From Symsagittifera roscoffensis (Eukaryota > Xenacoelomorpha > Acoela > Convolutidae), in contig NC_087062.1 of NCBI RefSeq assembly GCF_963678635.1, positions 5,880,193 through 5,944,192 on the forward strand: a stretch of 64,000 bases of DNA, given 5' to 3'. The stretch's first letter is position 1. Each line of letters begins with the position of its first letter. This document shows, in pieces, positions 33,121 to 45,215 of this stretch. The translations under genes and the position numbers were made by a program. The notes under the pieces were generated by a model. It worked only from the letters and a program-made list of their open reading frames with translations, did not search any database and was not told the DNA's origin.

Positions 33121-33690
33121 ACATGTGTGTGTGTGTTTGTGTTTGGAGGGCGAGGTTGAAACAAAAACTTCAATTTTCTGTTTACAAACTTTAAATAAAA
33201 AATTGAACTAATGTGTTTTTATTGAGAGACCAAAAAACGATTTTTCGAATAGTTTTTTAGAGCAACCATAACCAACAAAAAAAGATATACCTATTTTTGG
33301 TCCAGAAAGTCAAAACCTAGGTCAAGCGCAGTCAAAAAATACCCAATTTTGGTCGAGAAAGTCGAAATATAGGTAGTAAAAATTGGAAATATTTTTCGAG
33401 CACAACCTAATGTTTTCAAAATTGAATTATTATCTTTTCGATATTAATTAATTTTAAAAAAGAAAATGAGCAAAAAAATTTCTGCTCAAAGAAAATCTCT
33501 GTCAGAAAATTGCAAACCGCAACAATCATTTGGGGAGATTTGCATACTGCACAGTTAAAAGTTTTACAGGCAATTAGATAAACTTTAGAAACCTTAAGAT
33601 GCTTGCTCAAAAAAAAAGTTAAGAAAAATACAAGCAAAACTGAGAGACTCAACTTGAAAATAAATTAGTTTTCAGTGGAGATGTTTTGCT
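33121..33690. repeat. Left inner arm of inverted repeat (unit 2)
   Basis: Contains a short TG-rich microsatellite (33124-33142), diverged GGTCGAGAAAGTCGAAATATA repeats (33295-33400) and AT-rich sequence. The reverse complement occurs at 34.7-35.3 kb. The stretch joins directly to the broken UGT exon through TATTTATTTCAGCCCCCG, a deletion junction compared with unit 3. Confidence 0.6.
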
Positions 33691-33699
33691 ATTTATTTC

Positions 33700-34020
33700 A
33701 GCCCCCGTTTTATACCCGCCTTTTTAAACTGATTGTCCTTGACTTTTTGTAACCTCTGAACTATTTGAGTGTATTTGTGTTCAGTCAGGGTTTCGGATAT
33801 AAGAGCTTGCATGTGAGGGTAGTCGAATTTCTGCAGCAGTTTGGCGACCCAAAAGTTAACTAGAATGTTTGAGCATAGAGATTGGTCCGCAAAACCTGGA
33901 AACGTGATCATCGGTGAATTCCTTCAAAAATTCGGCGTGAATTCCTTCGAAAACTGAGTTTGATCCACAAGAAGTCACAATTATTTTCACTTTTTCGTGT
34001 TGTAGGATGTTTCATGGGGA
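33700..34020 (-). pseudogene. UGT last-exon fragment, broken (unit 2)
   Basis: On the minus strand: ILQHEKVKIIVTSCGSNSVF (donor signature with Ser in place of the usual His of H-x-G), then a local duplication of GAATTCACGCCGAATTT that shifts the frame, then MITFPGFADQSLCSNILVNF and a diverged C-terminal helix to KRGLK. The transmembrane anchor and tail are absent, cut off by the deletion at about 33,700. Clearly a paralogue of the exon at 669-62, but disabled. Confidence 0.8.
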
Positions 34021-34115
34021 GGGGTACAACAGTGCCGAATTACAACAGTGCCGAAAATGAAAACTTTGTTCAACAGTGCCGAAAATGAAAACTTTGTTCA
34101 ACAGTGCCGAAAAAT
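34021..34115 (+). repeat. CAACAGTGCCGAA tandem repeats
   Basis: Four direct copies, two of them in a 32-bp unit (GTTCAACAGTGCCGAAAATG then AAAACTTT). The copy in unit 3 is at 45,781-45,870. Confidence 0.7.
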
Positions 34116-34239
34116 TGAACAAATTAAGATTAGGACCATTTATCCACGGGGGAAAGGACCAACACAAGAGCTGTACAGCTCATCACGGCGAACCGCTGTT
34201 GTGCCCCTGTTTAAGAACTACATGCAATTTTTTTTGGTT

Positions 34240-34359
34240 ATTTTTCTGGGCTGGGTTATGTTGCTTCACCCTCAAGCAACGAGCACGGATCATGGTGGGC
34301 CTCGAACATCCGACCTTTCGATTGAGAGGCGGAGACGTAACCACTTCACCACTGCTCCC
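34240..34359 (-). mobile_element. tRNA-derived SINE fragment
   Basis: Read from 34359 on the minus strand: GGGAGCAGTGGTGAAGTGGT (A-box region) and GGATGTTCGAGGCCC (B box), then ATGATCCGTGCTCG and an ACCCAGCCC body. The acceptor stem does not pair, so it is not a working tRNA. Copy in unit 3 at 46,000-46,114. Confidence 0.55.
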
Positions 34360-34361
34360 TA

Positions 34362-34622
34362 TGTTTCGTCTGTACTCGAACTATGCTTCCACTGACCTCG
34401 ACCTAGGTTTCGACTGTGCTCGACCTATGTTTTGACTACGCTCGACCTATATTTCGACTGTGCTCGACTTATGTTTCGACTGAGCTCGACCTATGTCTCG
34501 ACCTTCTCGATCGAAATTGGGTATGTTTCGGTTGTTATCGATTTGTTGTGTTTCGACTATGCTCGACCTATATTTCGACTGTGTTGGAATTATGTCTCGA
34601 CTTTCGCGACCATAAAACAGAA
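34362..34622 (-). repeat. 22-bp minisatellite array
   Basis: On the plus strand, repeats of CTCGACCTATGTTTCGACTG (22-bp period). This is the reverse complement of the arrays at 1.4-2.06 kb. Near-identical to 46,130-46,380. Confidence 0.7.
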
Positions 34623-34639
34623 TTTTTTCACTTTCTCGA

Positions 34640-35271
34640 CTATCAAATAACATGAGTAAATTGACAAAAAATGCTTTTCTGTTGATTTTTTGTGATGATG
34701 CTTGAGTCTCTCAATTTTGCTTGTTTTTTTCTTACTAATCTGGACTCAAACTGTTGATGTAAAAACTGATCATTGAGAGTTTTCGATAGAATTGACTTTT
34801 TCTTTGAGCAAGCATCTTTAGATTTCCAAAATTTAAAGAATTGCCTGTAAAACTTTTAGCTGTGCAGTATGCAAGTCTCCTCAAATGATTATTGCGGCTT
34901 ACAACTTTCTGACAGAGATCATCTCTGAGCGGAATTTTGTTGCTTATTTTCTTTTTTAAACTTAATCAAAATCGAAAAGATAATAATTAAATTTTGAAAA
35001 ACATTAGGTTGTGCTCAAAAAATATTTCCTATTTTTTCAACCTATATTTCGACTTTCTCGACCAAAATTGGGTTTTTTTTACTGCGCTTGACCTAGGTTT
35101 TGACTTTCTGGACCATAATTAGGTATGTCTTTTTTTGTTGGTTATGGTTGCTCTAAAAAACTATTCGAAAAATCTTTTTTGGTCTCTCAATAAAAGCACA
35201 TCTAGTTCAAATTTTTATTTCAAAATTTTAAACTGAAAATTAGTTTTTTGTTTCGTTTCAACCTCGCCCTC

Positions 35272-35305
<34 letters not shown>

Positions 35306-35330
35306 TCATACGTTCAAAATGAAAATAGGA
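34640..35330. repeat. Right inner arm of inverted repeat (unit 2), with (AC)n
   Basis: Reverse complement of the left arm (33.12-33.68 kb): diverged CGACTTTCTCGACC words, AT-rich sequence, and an (AC)n microsatellite at 35274-35303. No coding content. Confidence 0.6.
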
Positions 35331-38240
35331 AAAAAGATAAGTTTGAAGGACGGGATTTTGAGATTATAGATTTCCCTTTGCCTTCTTTATTTTATCTGCA
35401 CCTGAATATTTCCAAAACCTGTTCGGTTTTTTTGCGAAGTGCTTTTCAAAGAGTGAACACTTTATAGATGATTGACTTGATGAATGAAGATTTCCATGTG
35501 ATACGTGAGAAAGCGCCATTTATTGTGGGTCTAAGATGGTCGTAGGAAAGGGCGAGAAGTTTTGTTTTTACAGTATTTACAAGCTTTTCTACAATTCCGT
35601 TAAATCTGTGATCACCGACACTTTGAAAAAATAAATTTAAGTGATTTAAATAGCAGAAAAGTTTAAAATCTTGACTGGTAAAACAAAATGCGTGATTGAC
35701 CCTAATAGAATTGGCTATGCCGTGTAAATAAATGTAATCTGGAACAAAATCTACAACGGTAGTTGTGGAAGTTTTTGATTTAACTTTTGCAGTTTTGCAG
35801 TAGTTTTTGCAAAACAATCGATGCGAAGTAAAATAAAACTTTTTGCCCAAAAGGAAATCTTTAGTGGGTCTGCAAAGGCTAGATTATTTCTTCATTGATA
35901 TGTGAAAGTTCTGGTATTTTTCCGACTGAATTGTTTGGGGTTAAGGTTTCAGTACTCTTACCCGCTTTCGTACAATGAGTACAATTGATACCATGGTAAT
36001 GAATTTGTCCACAACTATGAGGCCTGCAAATGTAATTGGCTAAAAATATCATCCCAAACTCTCCTTAGGTGAGTTTCATGCAAAATTTCACATAACTGCA
36101 ATTTTTAACGCGAAAATGATTACTAATTCGCTGTCCACTTAAAGCAATCCTTCGGATTCGTGTAAATTTCTAATGTAATGATGGTAAAATGCCTTGTAGT
36201 TGCAATTACTCAGATCTAGTTTTCCCTGGAGAGCTCTCAAAAAAGGTAAAACAGTTCATCTTCTTCTGTAAGTAATCTGAGTATTTTCCTATTGAACATA
36301 GTGCTAATGTCATGTGGTTTATTGTGTAAAATTAGGGAATCAAGGTACTTTTGACTAAAGAGAGATGGGTTGTGTTTAATCGGTCTTTGTTATTAGAAAC
36401 GTTTTTATCGGATGTGGAAAGAATATTTACAATTTTGATAATAGACATGTTCACAGAATTTATACAATCAATACAAAAGGGTCAAACTCAAAAAATTTAA
36501 GATTCAAAGATAAGAAGTAAAACATTTCAGAATGAGAAATTAAAATTTTTGAAGTATCAGTATCGGCAAAACCCGAGCGAATGCATTTTGATGAACAAAA
36601 CTCTGATCAACTGTGTTTGAAATTGCAAGTGTGGAGACGGAAAATAATGTAATTTAAGATTGATGCGATAATTTTTTACGTATTAGAGCAAATTTGGATT
36701 TTTCCAAATTAGAGGCAACTACGTTGCAATTAAACGGTAAGGTTTATCTGATGGAAATAATGATTGAAAGATTTTTTAAAAACAATGCTACAACAAACTC
36801 TTCATTGTAGTTTGAAATCGGGGTGGCTTTATTCGGAGGAAGTATTGCAATTAAATTTGTAAAACCCCAAAAGTACCCGCTACGTGCTCAACTGAGAAAT
36901 TGAACTGTAGAAGTCTATCTGCCCAAAGTGTAAGTCTACAATGAGAAATTTTAATGCTGTAATTTGTAGAAAATGCAGAAATTGAGGCTATTTGATCTTT
37001 ATTGACTTCGAGTTGTGAAATATACAAATAATTTTTGTAATGTTTAACGGCCCATACTACCCCCAGTAGTTCTAATTCGTTAGTCGAGTTTTTTCATTTA
37101 TGAGGGTATAAAAATCTAAATGCAAATGAGATTGTTTTCCAGTCATTCCCGTAGAGTTGCTCTAATGACTCGAATGAATTGACGGCGAAAATTTAACTGT
37201 CAACTGTCGATAAATTTTTATATACAATTAATTTAATTATGTTCAGAAATATTTCGTTTGAATAAATTTAAATAATCGTCACGATCAAAAATTGTACAAG
37301 AATTTATTGATTCCATCACTCTTTGAAATTCGTTGGGCATATCTCCTAAACTACAAAAATTAGTTAAAAGTCATTTTGGTATATGCTAACATAAATTTTG
37401 CTATATGTTAATGTTGCCTTGTTTGCTAGTAAAATCGTCTAAAGCTAAATGGTTAAATTCGGTTTCTAAATCAATTTTGTTAAACCAAACCTTTCCGATG
37501 GATTTTTCAGAAAGAAGGGCCCTGACGTTGTCAACAAGTTCAAGAATGTTTGGCATTTTGCATTTTTTTCGTTCATTTGTTATTTATGAACTTTGAGTCT
37601 AGCGCTATTTTAATCGAATTGTCAATCTGCGATTGTCAATAAAACAGTCTTGAAAATTAATTTTCAAGTTGTTTGATTTGTCCTTTGGATTTCAGTCTAA
37701 GCAATTCTTTTTTACTTGAGCCCAGTAAATGTACAGGTACCTTCTCCACTTAAGTTGAATTGGTTTGATTGGTTCGTGAAAGAGAAATATTTTCAATTGA
37801 TTCTTGATTATTTTTATCTGAAAGAAGGTTTTTATCTTCGTAGAAAACTCTTTCTGCCTTTTTTTTTGTGAAGGAATGAATATAATTAACTGAAGTCCTA
37901 GATCTTTGGGAGATGTGATAAGGGCAACTCTTCTGAGCGACTTCAACTCCCGCCTTTGGCAAATTGTTCTTTCACAAATTTTTTTCTGTGGTCATCTGTT
38001 AAGGAGACAGGTCAGCTTTGTTGTACCATCCGTTGGAAAATATGGGGATTATTACTTTGCCGATGATATTGATGGCCGTGTCTGTAAATCCAAAATACAA
38101 ATCCTTCGCTCTTTGATCCATTGGAAACATTACGATGTAGCAGTTTCTTAACTTTGGTTAGTGTATAACATTCGTCTTCAGGAATCTGACTGGGCTCGGG
38201 GAGTCTACCCGGATGTTAAATGTGAACACCAACCGGCTAA
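35331..38240 (-). mobile_element. Ty3/gypsy relic, copy 3 (inverted; pol)
   Basis: Opposite orientation to copies 1, 2 and 4. The integrase core frame at 35850-35446 is the longest in any copy: DYIYLHGIANSIRVNHAFCF.. and DHRFNGIVEKLV. The second catalytic Asp position reads Asn (IRVNHAF), while the Glu of the N-G-x-V-E motif is kept. The integrase zinc-binding part is near 36,090-35,960, and reverse transcriptase near 37,556-37,390. The element fades out at about 38,240. Non-functional. Confidence 0.65.
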
Positions 38241-40150
38241 TTTTTTAGGTTTGCTACGGATGGTCGAAAAATTACAATGCATTTTACAAAGATTTTGGGT
38301 TTTATCCACTATAATTCACGTTTCTTGACTGTCACGCTGAAAATATTTTCTTTTATTCAGGTTTTTGAAGATTCAAGCTCTAAAAACTTTGTTGGACTGT
38401 GTAAGGAGGTTTCTTGTAATACATACCTCTCATCAATTAACAAAGTAGTTTCAGCGTAATTTTTGATTAATTGAAAAAAGCCAAAATGACCCATTTTTGG
38501 GGTAACATTTTAGTTGAGAATTTCGGAGAAACAATTGCATTGTATTGTTTTTGATGAAATTCTTAGCCTCTTTTGTTCTCTTCATTTTTTTCTTATCATA
38601 ACCCAATTTGAGAAAAATGCGTTTGAAAATTTGAGTTTTGTTTATTTCGTCCGGTTAATTTAAATCAGCACTGTAGATCACGCCAGTTAGTTGTCTGGCT
38701 AAAAGCTTACTCATTGTTCAACGAAGCAATTTTTCCAGTACTCAGCGGTCCTGATCTCCGACCAATTCACTTTTTCAGTGGTATTATAAAACTGAAGAGT
38801 TTTTGTTCAAAAGTTATGTTGATGTGATTTTTAATTCGTTTAAAATAATTATAAAGGGTCTATTGTGACCACTTTTCAATTTTTTCAGAGAATTTTTTAA
38901 AAAACAATTCCAAATGTAGGATACTTGCAAAAATGGACAGGCCTCAGCAGGGCCATTTTTTTGTTTGCGCTGAGTAAGGTTACCAAATTGTCTGAGCTAG
39001 CCGGTAAATGAATCTTGGGCAAACTTGTCTTCACTTGGCGAAAGTTTGAAACTTTTGAGTTTTTGTCAAAAGTCAAAAAGAGCAAAGACTTCCTCCTTAA
39101 TGTTTTCTCTGGACAAGATTAGTATGATGAGTTATGAGCTCTGGCTGCTTCTAAATGAAGTAAAAAAAAACTAGAAAGGACGTCAATTTATGCGTCCTTT
39201 TTTGAGCTTTTGGCCCTTCGGTGTTTTTGATGCAAGAGAACTGATTCATGCCTTTAGAAATTTTTGCTTTTAAAGTTGCGCCAATGCGACAGTTTGTAAA
39301 AAGCATCCGTTAGATACTTGCTGCTCGTTGATTTTATTGAGGGCCCTTATACTAAGCGCCAGAATTGCCAACTTAGTGGTTTTCCACTGCTTCCGTTCTC
39401 CTCCAAAATGAGTAAGATTTAGTTTAAGAAGGTTGTGAAACTGCCTTGCTAGTCATGTGTAGAAATGCTATGTCTTTTAGTCAATGGCTTTGTTAGATCA
39501 ACCTTTCATTTATTTACCCACTATTATTTGAATGAAATAACCGTCTGTTATTCCGCTAGTTTTGTAGTAAAATTTCTGACGGCACTTTTCAAGATGGATT
39601 CGATCCTCAGATAAGCTTCACATTGTTAAGGTAAGAGAACTTAGTCACGCTTGTTGACACAGTTTGCGCTAATTTTTTGATCAAAAAAGGTTCGCGAGAG
39701 CCGATGAAAACTTGACAGTATAATTTTTTATTAGCTGTGCATGAGCTATTATATGATTTCTTCCAATATTTTAAGCAAAAATCTGTAAATAAAATCAAGA
39801 AAATGATATATCAATCGGCTCATTCCGATTATTAATTGTATTACCTGATCTTCTGTGGAAAAAAAAAGAAAAAAGAACAAACACACACCCCAATACACAG
39901 TGCTTCCCCATTTTTCTAATGGTCGGACCAAAAAAAAGTCTCCAAACTATGTCACTCTATTTTCAATTGAGATGCAGTCTACATGTAGCGAGCAGCACTA
40001 CGGTGACGCTGAGATAGCCCAATTTTTCAAGATTCGGAGTCACAATAGTTAATCTGACTGGAAAATGAGCAAAAAATTCAATAAGTTAGAAAAATTGACC
40101 GTTTCCCATTATAACCCTCAGCAAAGCACTGTTTTCTCACCGCCAGTAGC
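38241..40150. other. Unique-looking segment shared by units 2 and 3
   Basis: Repeated at about 50,930-52,780 with indels. No recognised gene. A conserved minus-strand frame (39085-38897) is described separately. An acceptor-like TTTTATTCAG precedes VFEDSSSKNFVGLCKE near 38,360, kept in both copies, but I cannot connect it to anything. Confidence 0.4.
38897..39110 (-). CDS. Possible exon, unknown protein (unit 2 copy)
   Basis: Minus-strand frame with SKVSNFRQVKTSLPKIHLPA then SSDNLVTLLSANKKMALLRP and VHFCKYPTFG. The same reading is kept at 51763-51497 with a longer upstream part and only a few changes. I do not recognise the family. The conservation may only reflect recent duplication, so coding status is uncertain. 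Confidence 0.2.
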
Positions 40151-40284
40151 GTGCGCAGAAACGTTCCTAGGGGGAGGACAGGGCGCATTTTGAAAAAAAA
40201 ACCACTTATCGACCTTTTTGTTTTGTTAGGTCGACCAATTTGATTTTCCGAGCTCTCTGAAATTACTCTAAGGACCCTATTTTG
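40150..40284. mobile_element. hAT-like MITE fragment at unit 2/3 junction
   Basis: GTTAGGTCGACCAATTTGAT then CCGAGCTCTCTGAAATTACT and ACCCTATTTTGTC, the same family as 15.4-15.65 and 52.78-52.95 kb. It is cut at 40,284 by the duplication junction. Confidence 0.5.
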
Positions 40285-43200
40285 TCGCTCAATTGACCCC
40301 CAAGAATCACTCAATTCACGCCCAAGTCCCTGAAAAGATTGAAAAGATCTGTTCCAATTAGCAGTCATAGCTGAAAAGAACATCGACATTGACTTGCTGC
40401 TAGATCCCGTGGATTGAATTCCTACGACTCAGCCTGCTCCAGAAAATACCCCGGAAGGCAAGGAAACAAGCAAAGAACGTCCGAATCTAGCTGAACATAG
40501 ACGTTTAAACGATGAAGAAATTGCCTCTCAAAAGGCATAACTCAAGAACTTAAGTGAATGAGACGAGAAGAGGCAGACAAAAAGCTCAGATCGCTCCGGT
40601 ATTTATCCCTCGGAGCAAATAGTAAAAGTATTTGTAGCCAAAATATCACGAAAATTTAAAGCCTTCACATTCCATATAATAGATTTTCGCGCCATATTTT
40701 TTATCAGAACAACAAAGATAACGTTTGAAATGCACAAACTCCTAAACAGGAAACAAAAAGATGGAGAAAAAACCTACAACAGTTTTGGGGAACAGTTTTT
40801 CATAATGAAATGTAAAAAAGAAATGCTTAGACTGAAAGCCGAGGGACAAATCAAAAAACTTGAAAGTTATGTTCAAGACTGTTTTATCAGCCCCATTATT
40901 ATTAATTGCAAGATTGACAATTCGATTAAACTAGCGTTAGACTCAAAGTTGATAAATAACAAATCAACAAGAACAAATTCCAAATGCCCAACATTCATGA
41001 ACTTGTTGACAACGTCAGGGCCAGTCTTTCTGAAAAATCCATCGGAAAGGTTTGGTTTACCAAACTTGATTTAGAAAACGCATATAACCATTTAGCTTTA
41101 GACGTTTTTACTAGCAAACAAGGCAATATTACCATACAGCAAATTTTTATGTTAGCATATACCAAGATGATTTTTAACTAGTTTTTGTAGTTTGGGAGAT
41201 ATGTCCAACGAATTTCAAAGAGTCATGGATTCTATAATTTCCTGTACAATTTTCAATCGTGACGATTTTTTAAATTTATCCAAAGGAGACATTTCTGAAC
41301 AAAAACAAATTAATTGTATAAATAGTTTTATCGACACTTGACAGTTATAATTTCGCCGTCAAATGGCCAAACTATACATTTAAAAAAAAATCGAGTGACT
41401 TGAGTTTTCAATAACAGACACAGAAGTATCTCCTTTAATAGACAAAACTCTTTCCATCGAAAATATCCCTCTTACCAAAAAATTGAAAGAATTACGATCC
41501 TTTTTTTGTTTTTAAACCAAAACTTGAAATTTTTTCTAAGTCTCGCAACCTTGGGCAGCGCCTTAAGACTTTTTGAATAGCAAACTAATAATCTAATAGA
41601 ATGAAAACCACACTATCGCTTTTCAAAATCTCAAACAAGAAATCATGCTCTAACCTAAAACACACATTTTTACGTAAAACTCCAAACCAGGGTTAATTCA
41701 GAGGCTTCATATAGTGGACTCGGCGATTCATTAGAACAAATCTACAGTAATGACTGGAAAACAGTCTCAATTGCATTTAGAATATTATATCCTCATAAAT
41801 GAAAGTACTCGACTAACGAATTAGAACTACTGGGGGTAGTACGGGCCGTTAAACATTAAAAAAAACTATCTGTATATTTCACAATTCGAAGTCAATAAAG
41901 CTCATATAGCCTTAGTTTCTGCATTTTCTACTAACTACAGCAACAAAATTTCTCATAGTAGACTTACACACTGGGCAGATAGACTTCTACCGTTCAATTT
42001 CTCAGTTGAGCACGTAGCGGGTACTTTTGGGGTTTTACAAATTTAATTGCAATACTTCCTTCGAACAAAGCCACCCCGATTTCAAAATACAATGAAGAGT
42101 TTGTTGTAGCATTGGTTTCAAAAATCAACCAATCATTAATTCCATCAGATAAAAGATTACCTTTCAATTGCAACGTAGTTGCCTCTAATTTGGAAAATTC
42201 CAAATTTGCTCTAATACATAAAAAAATTATCGCATCAATCTTAAATTACATTATTTTCCGTCTCCACACTTGCAATTTCAAACACAGTTGATCCGAGTTT
42301 TGTTCATCAAAATGCATTCGCTCGGGTTATACCGATACTGATACTTAAAAAATTTTAAATTTTCATTCTGAAATGTTTTATTTCTTATCTTTCAATCTTA
42401 AATTTTTTAATTCGACCCTTGGTATTGATTGTATAAATTCTGTGAATATGTCTATTAACAAAGTTGTAATTATTCTTTCTACATCCGATAAAAAAGTTTC
42501 TAATAACAAAGACCGTTTAAAAACAACCCATCTCTCCTTAGTCAAAAGTACCTTGATTTCCTAAATTTACACAATAAACCACATGACATTAGCACTTTGT
42601 TCAATAGGAAAATACTCAGATTACTTACAGAAGAAGATAAGCTGTTATTACTATTTATGGGAGCTCTCCAGGGAAAACTAGATCTGAGTAATTGCAACTT
42701 CAAGGCATATTACCATCATTACATTAAAAACTTACACGAAACCGAAGGATTGCTTTATGTGGACAGCGATATAGTAATCACTTTCGCGTTAAAAAATGCA
42801 ATTATGTGAAATTTTGCATGAAACTCACCCAGGAGAGTTTGGATGAAATTCTTAGCCAATTACATTTGCTGGCCTCATATTTGTGGACAAATCCATTACC
42901 ATGGTATCAATTGTACTCATTGTACGCAAACGGGTAAGAGTACTGAAACCTTAATCCCAAACATTTCCGTCGGAATGTTACCAGAACTTTCACATATCAA
43001 TGAAGAAATACTCTAACTTTTGCAGACCCACTAGAGATTTCCTTTTGGACAAAAAGTTTTATTTTACTTGCATCGATCGTTTTTTCGAAAATCCCTACTG
43101 AAAAATTAAATCAAATAATTCCACAAATACCGTTGTAGATTTTTTTCCAGATTATATTTATTTTGACGGCATACCCAATTCTATTAGGGTCAATCACGCA

Positions 43201-43590
43201 TCTTGTTTCACCAGTCAAAATTTTAAACTATTCTGCCATTTAAATCACATAAATTTATTATTTTAAAAGGTCGGTGATCACAAATCCAACGGATTTTTAG
43301 AAAAGCTTGTAAATACTGTAAAAACAAAACTTTTCGCCATGTCCTACGACCATCTTAGACCCACAATAAATGGCGCTTTCCCATGTATCACATGGAAATC
43401 TTCATTCACCATGACAATCATATCTATAAAATGTTCAATCTTTGAAAACACTTCGCAAGAAAACCGAACAAGTTTTGGAAATATTCAGCTGCAGATAAAA
43501 TAAAGAATGTTTCAGGCAAAGGGAAATCTATAATCTCAAAATCCCGTACCTCAACCTTATGTTTTCCCCCTCTTCATATTGAACGTACGA
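40285..43590 (+). mobile_element. Ty3/gypsy relic, copy 4
   Basis: Gag-like start MHKLLNRKQKDGEKTYNSFG (40730 on) runs, after a 1.5-kb deletion relative to copy 1, straight into the pol frame CKKEMLRLKAEGQIKKLESY up to 41074. The reverse-transcriptase start MPNIHELVDNVRASLSEKSI then FTKLDLENAYNHL (40984-41181) is better kept than elsewhere. RNase H end near 42,015; integrase zinc-binding part near 42,820-42,930; broken integrase core to about 43,410. Confidence 0.65.
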
Positions 43591-44255
43591 CATGTGTGTG
43601 TGTGTTTGTGTTTGGAGGGCGAGGTTGAAACAAAAAATTTTAATTTTCAGTTTACAAACTTTAAATAAAAATTTGAAATAAATGTGTTTTTATTGAGAGA
43701 ACAAAAACGATTTTTCGAATAGTTTTTTAGAGCAACCATAACCAACAAAAAAAGACAAACCTATTTATGGTCCAGAAAGTAAAAACCTAGGTCAAGCGCA
43801 GTCAAAAAATACCCAATTTTTGTCGAGAAGTTCGAAATATAGGTCGAAGAATTTGGAAATATATTTCGAGCACAAGCTAATGTTTTCAAAATTTAATTAT
43901 TATCTTTTCGATTTTAATTAATTTTAAAAAAGAAAATGAGCAAAAAAATTTCTGCTCAAAGAAGATCTCTGTCAGAAAATTGCAAACAGCAACAATCATT
44001 TGAGAAGATTTGCATACTGCACAGTTATATGTTTTACAGGCAATTAGATAAATTTTGGAAATCTTAAGATGCTTGCTCAAAGAAAAAGTTAAGAAAAATA
44101 CAAGCAAAATTGAGAGACTCAACTTGAAAATAAATTGGTTTTCAGTGGAGATGTTTTGCTATTTACAGGTTGTGTTATTTTTTTTTTCAAATCAAGCATC
44201 ATCACAAAAATTCAACAGAAAAGCATTTTGTGTCAATTTACTCATGTTATTTGAT
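43591..44255. repeat. Left inner arm of inverted repeat (unit 3)
   Basis: Matches 33,121-33,690 in unit 2, then continues through TTTTGCTATTTACAGGTTGT, which unit 2 has lost. Mirrored at 46.4-47.14 kb. No gene. Confidence 0.55.
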
Positions 44256-44570
44256 AGTCGAGAAAGTGAAAAAATTCTCTTTTATGGTCGAGAAAGTCGA
44301 CACATAGTTCCAACATAGTCGAAATATAGGTCGAGTATAGTCGAAACATAAGTCGAGCACAGTCGAAACATAGGTCGAGCGTAGTCAAAACATAGGTCGA
44401 ACACAGTCACCTAGGTCGAGGTCAGTCGAAAACTAGTTCGAGTACAGACGAAACATAGGTCGAGCGCAGTCAAAACATAGGTCGATCACAATTAAAACAT
44501 AGCTCAAGCACAGTGGAAACATAGGTCGAGCACAGATGAAACCTTCGTCGAACACAATGAAAACATTAGT
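44256..44570 (+). repeat. 22-bp minisatellite array
   Basis: About 13 copies of a 22-bp unit, GGTCGAGCACAGTCG followed by AAACATA, for example at 44,330-44,420. Inverted relative to the array at 46.13-46.40 kb, as expected from the inverted-repeat arms. Missing in unit 2. Confidence 0.75.
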
Positions 44571-45215
44571 TAAGCTGAATTTGAAATTTTTGCTACGGTT
44601 TGTACAAATCGACTCTACCAAAAAGATTTTTTAAAAAGAGAAAACATTTATGACGGCGCAATGGAAACCGTGTCACTATCTGGGCTCTTTAATTGGTATT
44701 GAATTTTTTTTCAGGTCCAAAATTTGAAATAAACGTTTAAACTAGATGTGCTTTCCTTGAGAAAATCAAAATGGTTTTTGAACATTTTTTGGAAAAAAAC
44801 GATAATAAAGCGAGAAAATTTTTCTGTTTCCGAGAATGCGGAATCGGATCAAAAAGTTGAAAAATTTCGATCCAGACATTGAGAAAGCTTAAACATACAC
44901 AACTTTGGTAGAAAAACTCAAAACTTATGCAAACAATGTCGAAAATTTTTTTGCTGGGTCGAAAAAGTCAAAAAATACCAAAAATTGGTCGGGAAGTTCA
45001 AACATAAATCGAGCATCTCGACTCGTTTATTAAAAAATAAAAGGGTTCTACAAAATTAAAAAGTTCTGAATTAATTTTCACGGCAAAATTATTATAGTCC
45101 TCTTCAAATTTTCTAAATGCAAGTTTTAAATGGCAGGTGTATCTTCTCTGGTATTTTATTATGAATGAAATGAAAAGAGTCATTAGAACAAATTATAGTC
45201 GCAATGGATTTATGA
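44571..45215. other. Spacer downstream of broken UGT exon
   Basis: AT-rich sequence with scattered degenerate GTCGAAAAAGTC words (44,880-45,020). No gene seen. Confidence 0.45.

Larger units (their letters stand above)
23578..40284 (+). repeat. Segmental duplication unit 2
   Basis: Starts with the unit 1 sequence (23,578 to about 31,888), then continues beyond the point where unit 1 ends into integrase, a UGT fragment, an inverted Ty3/gypsy copy and unique sequence. Its later part is repeated in unit 3. It ends at 40,284, where sequence of the type ACCCTATTTTGTC jumps to CTCAATTGACCCCCAAG of the Ty3/gypsy relic. Confidence 0.75.

Noticed and set aside
34048-34655. Overlapping frames of 70-119 codons on both strands
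   Set aside because: They cover the CAACAGTGCCGAA repeats, a SINE and the minisatellite; no protein family matches.
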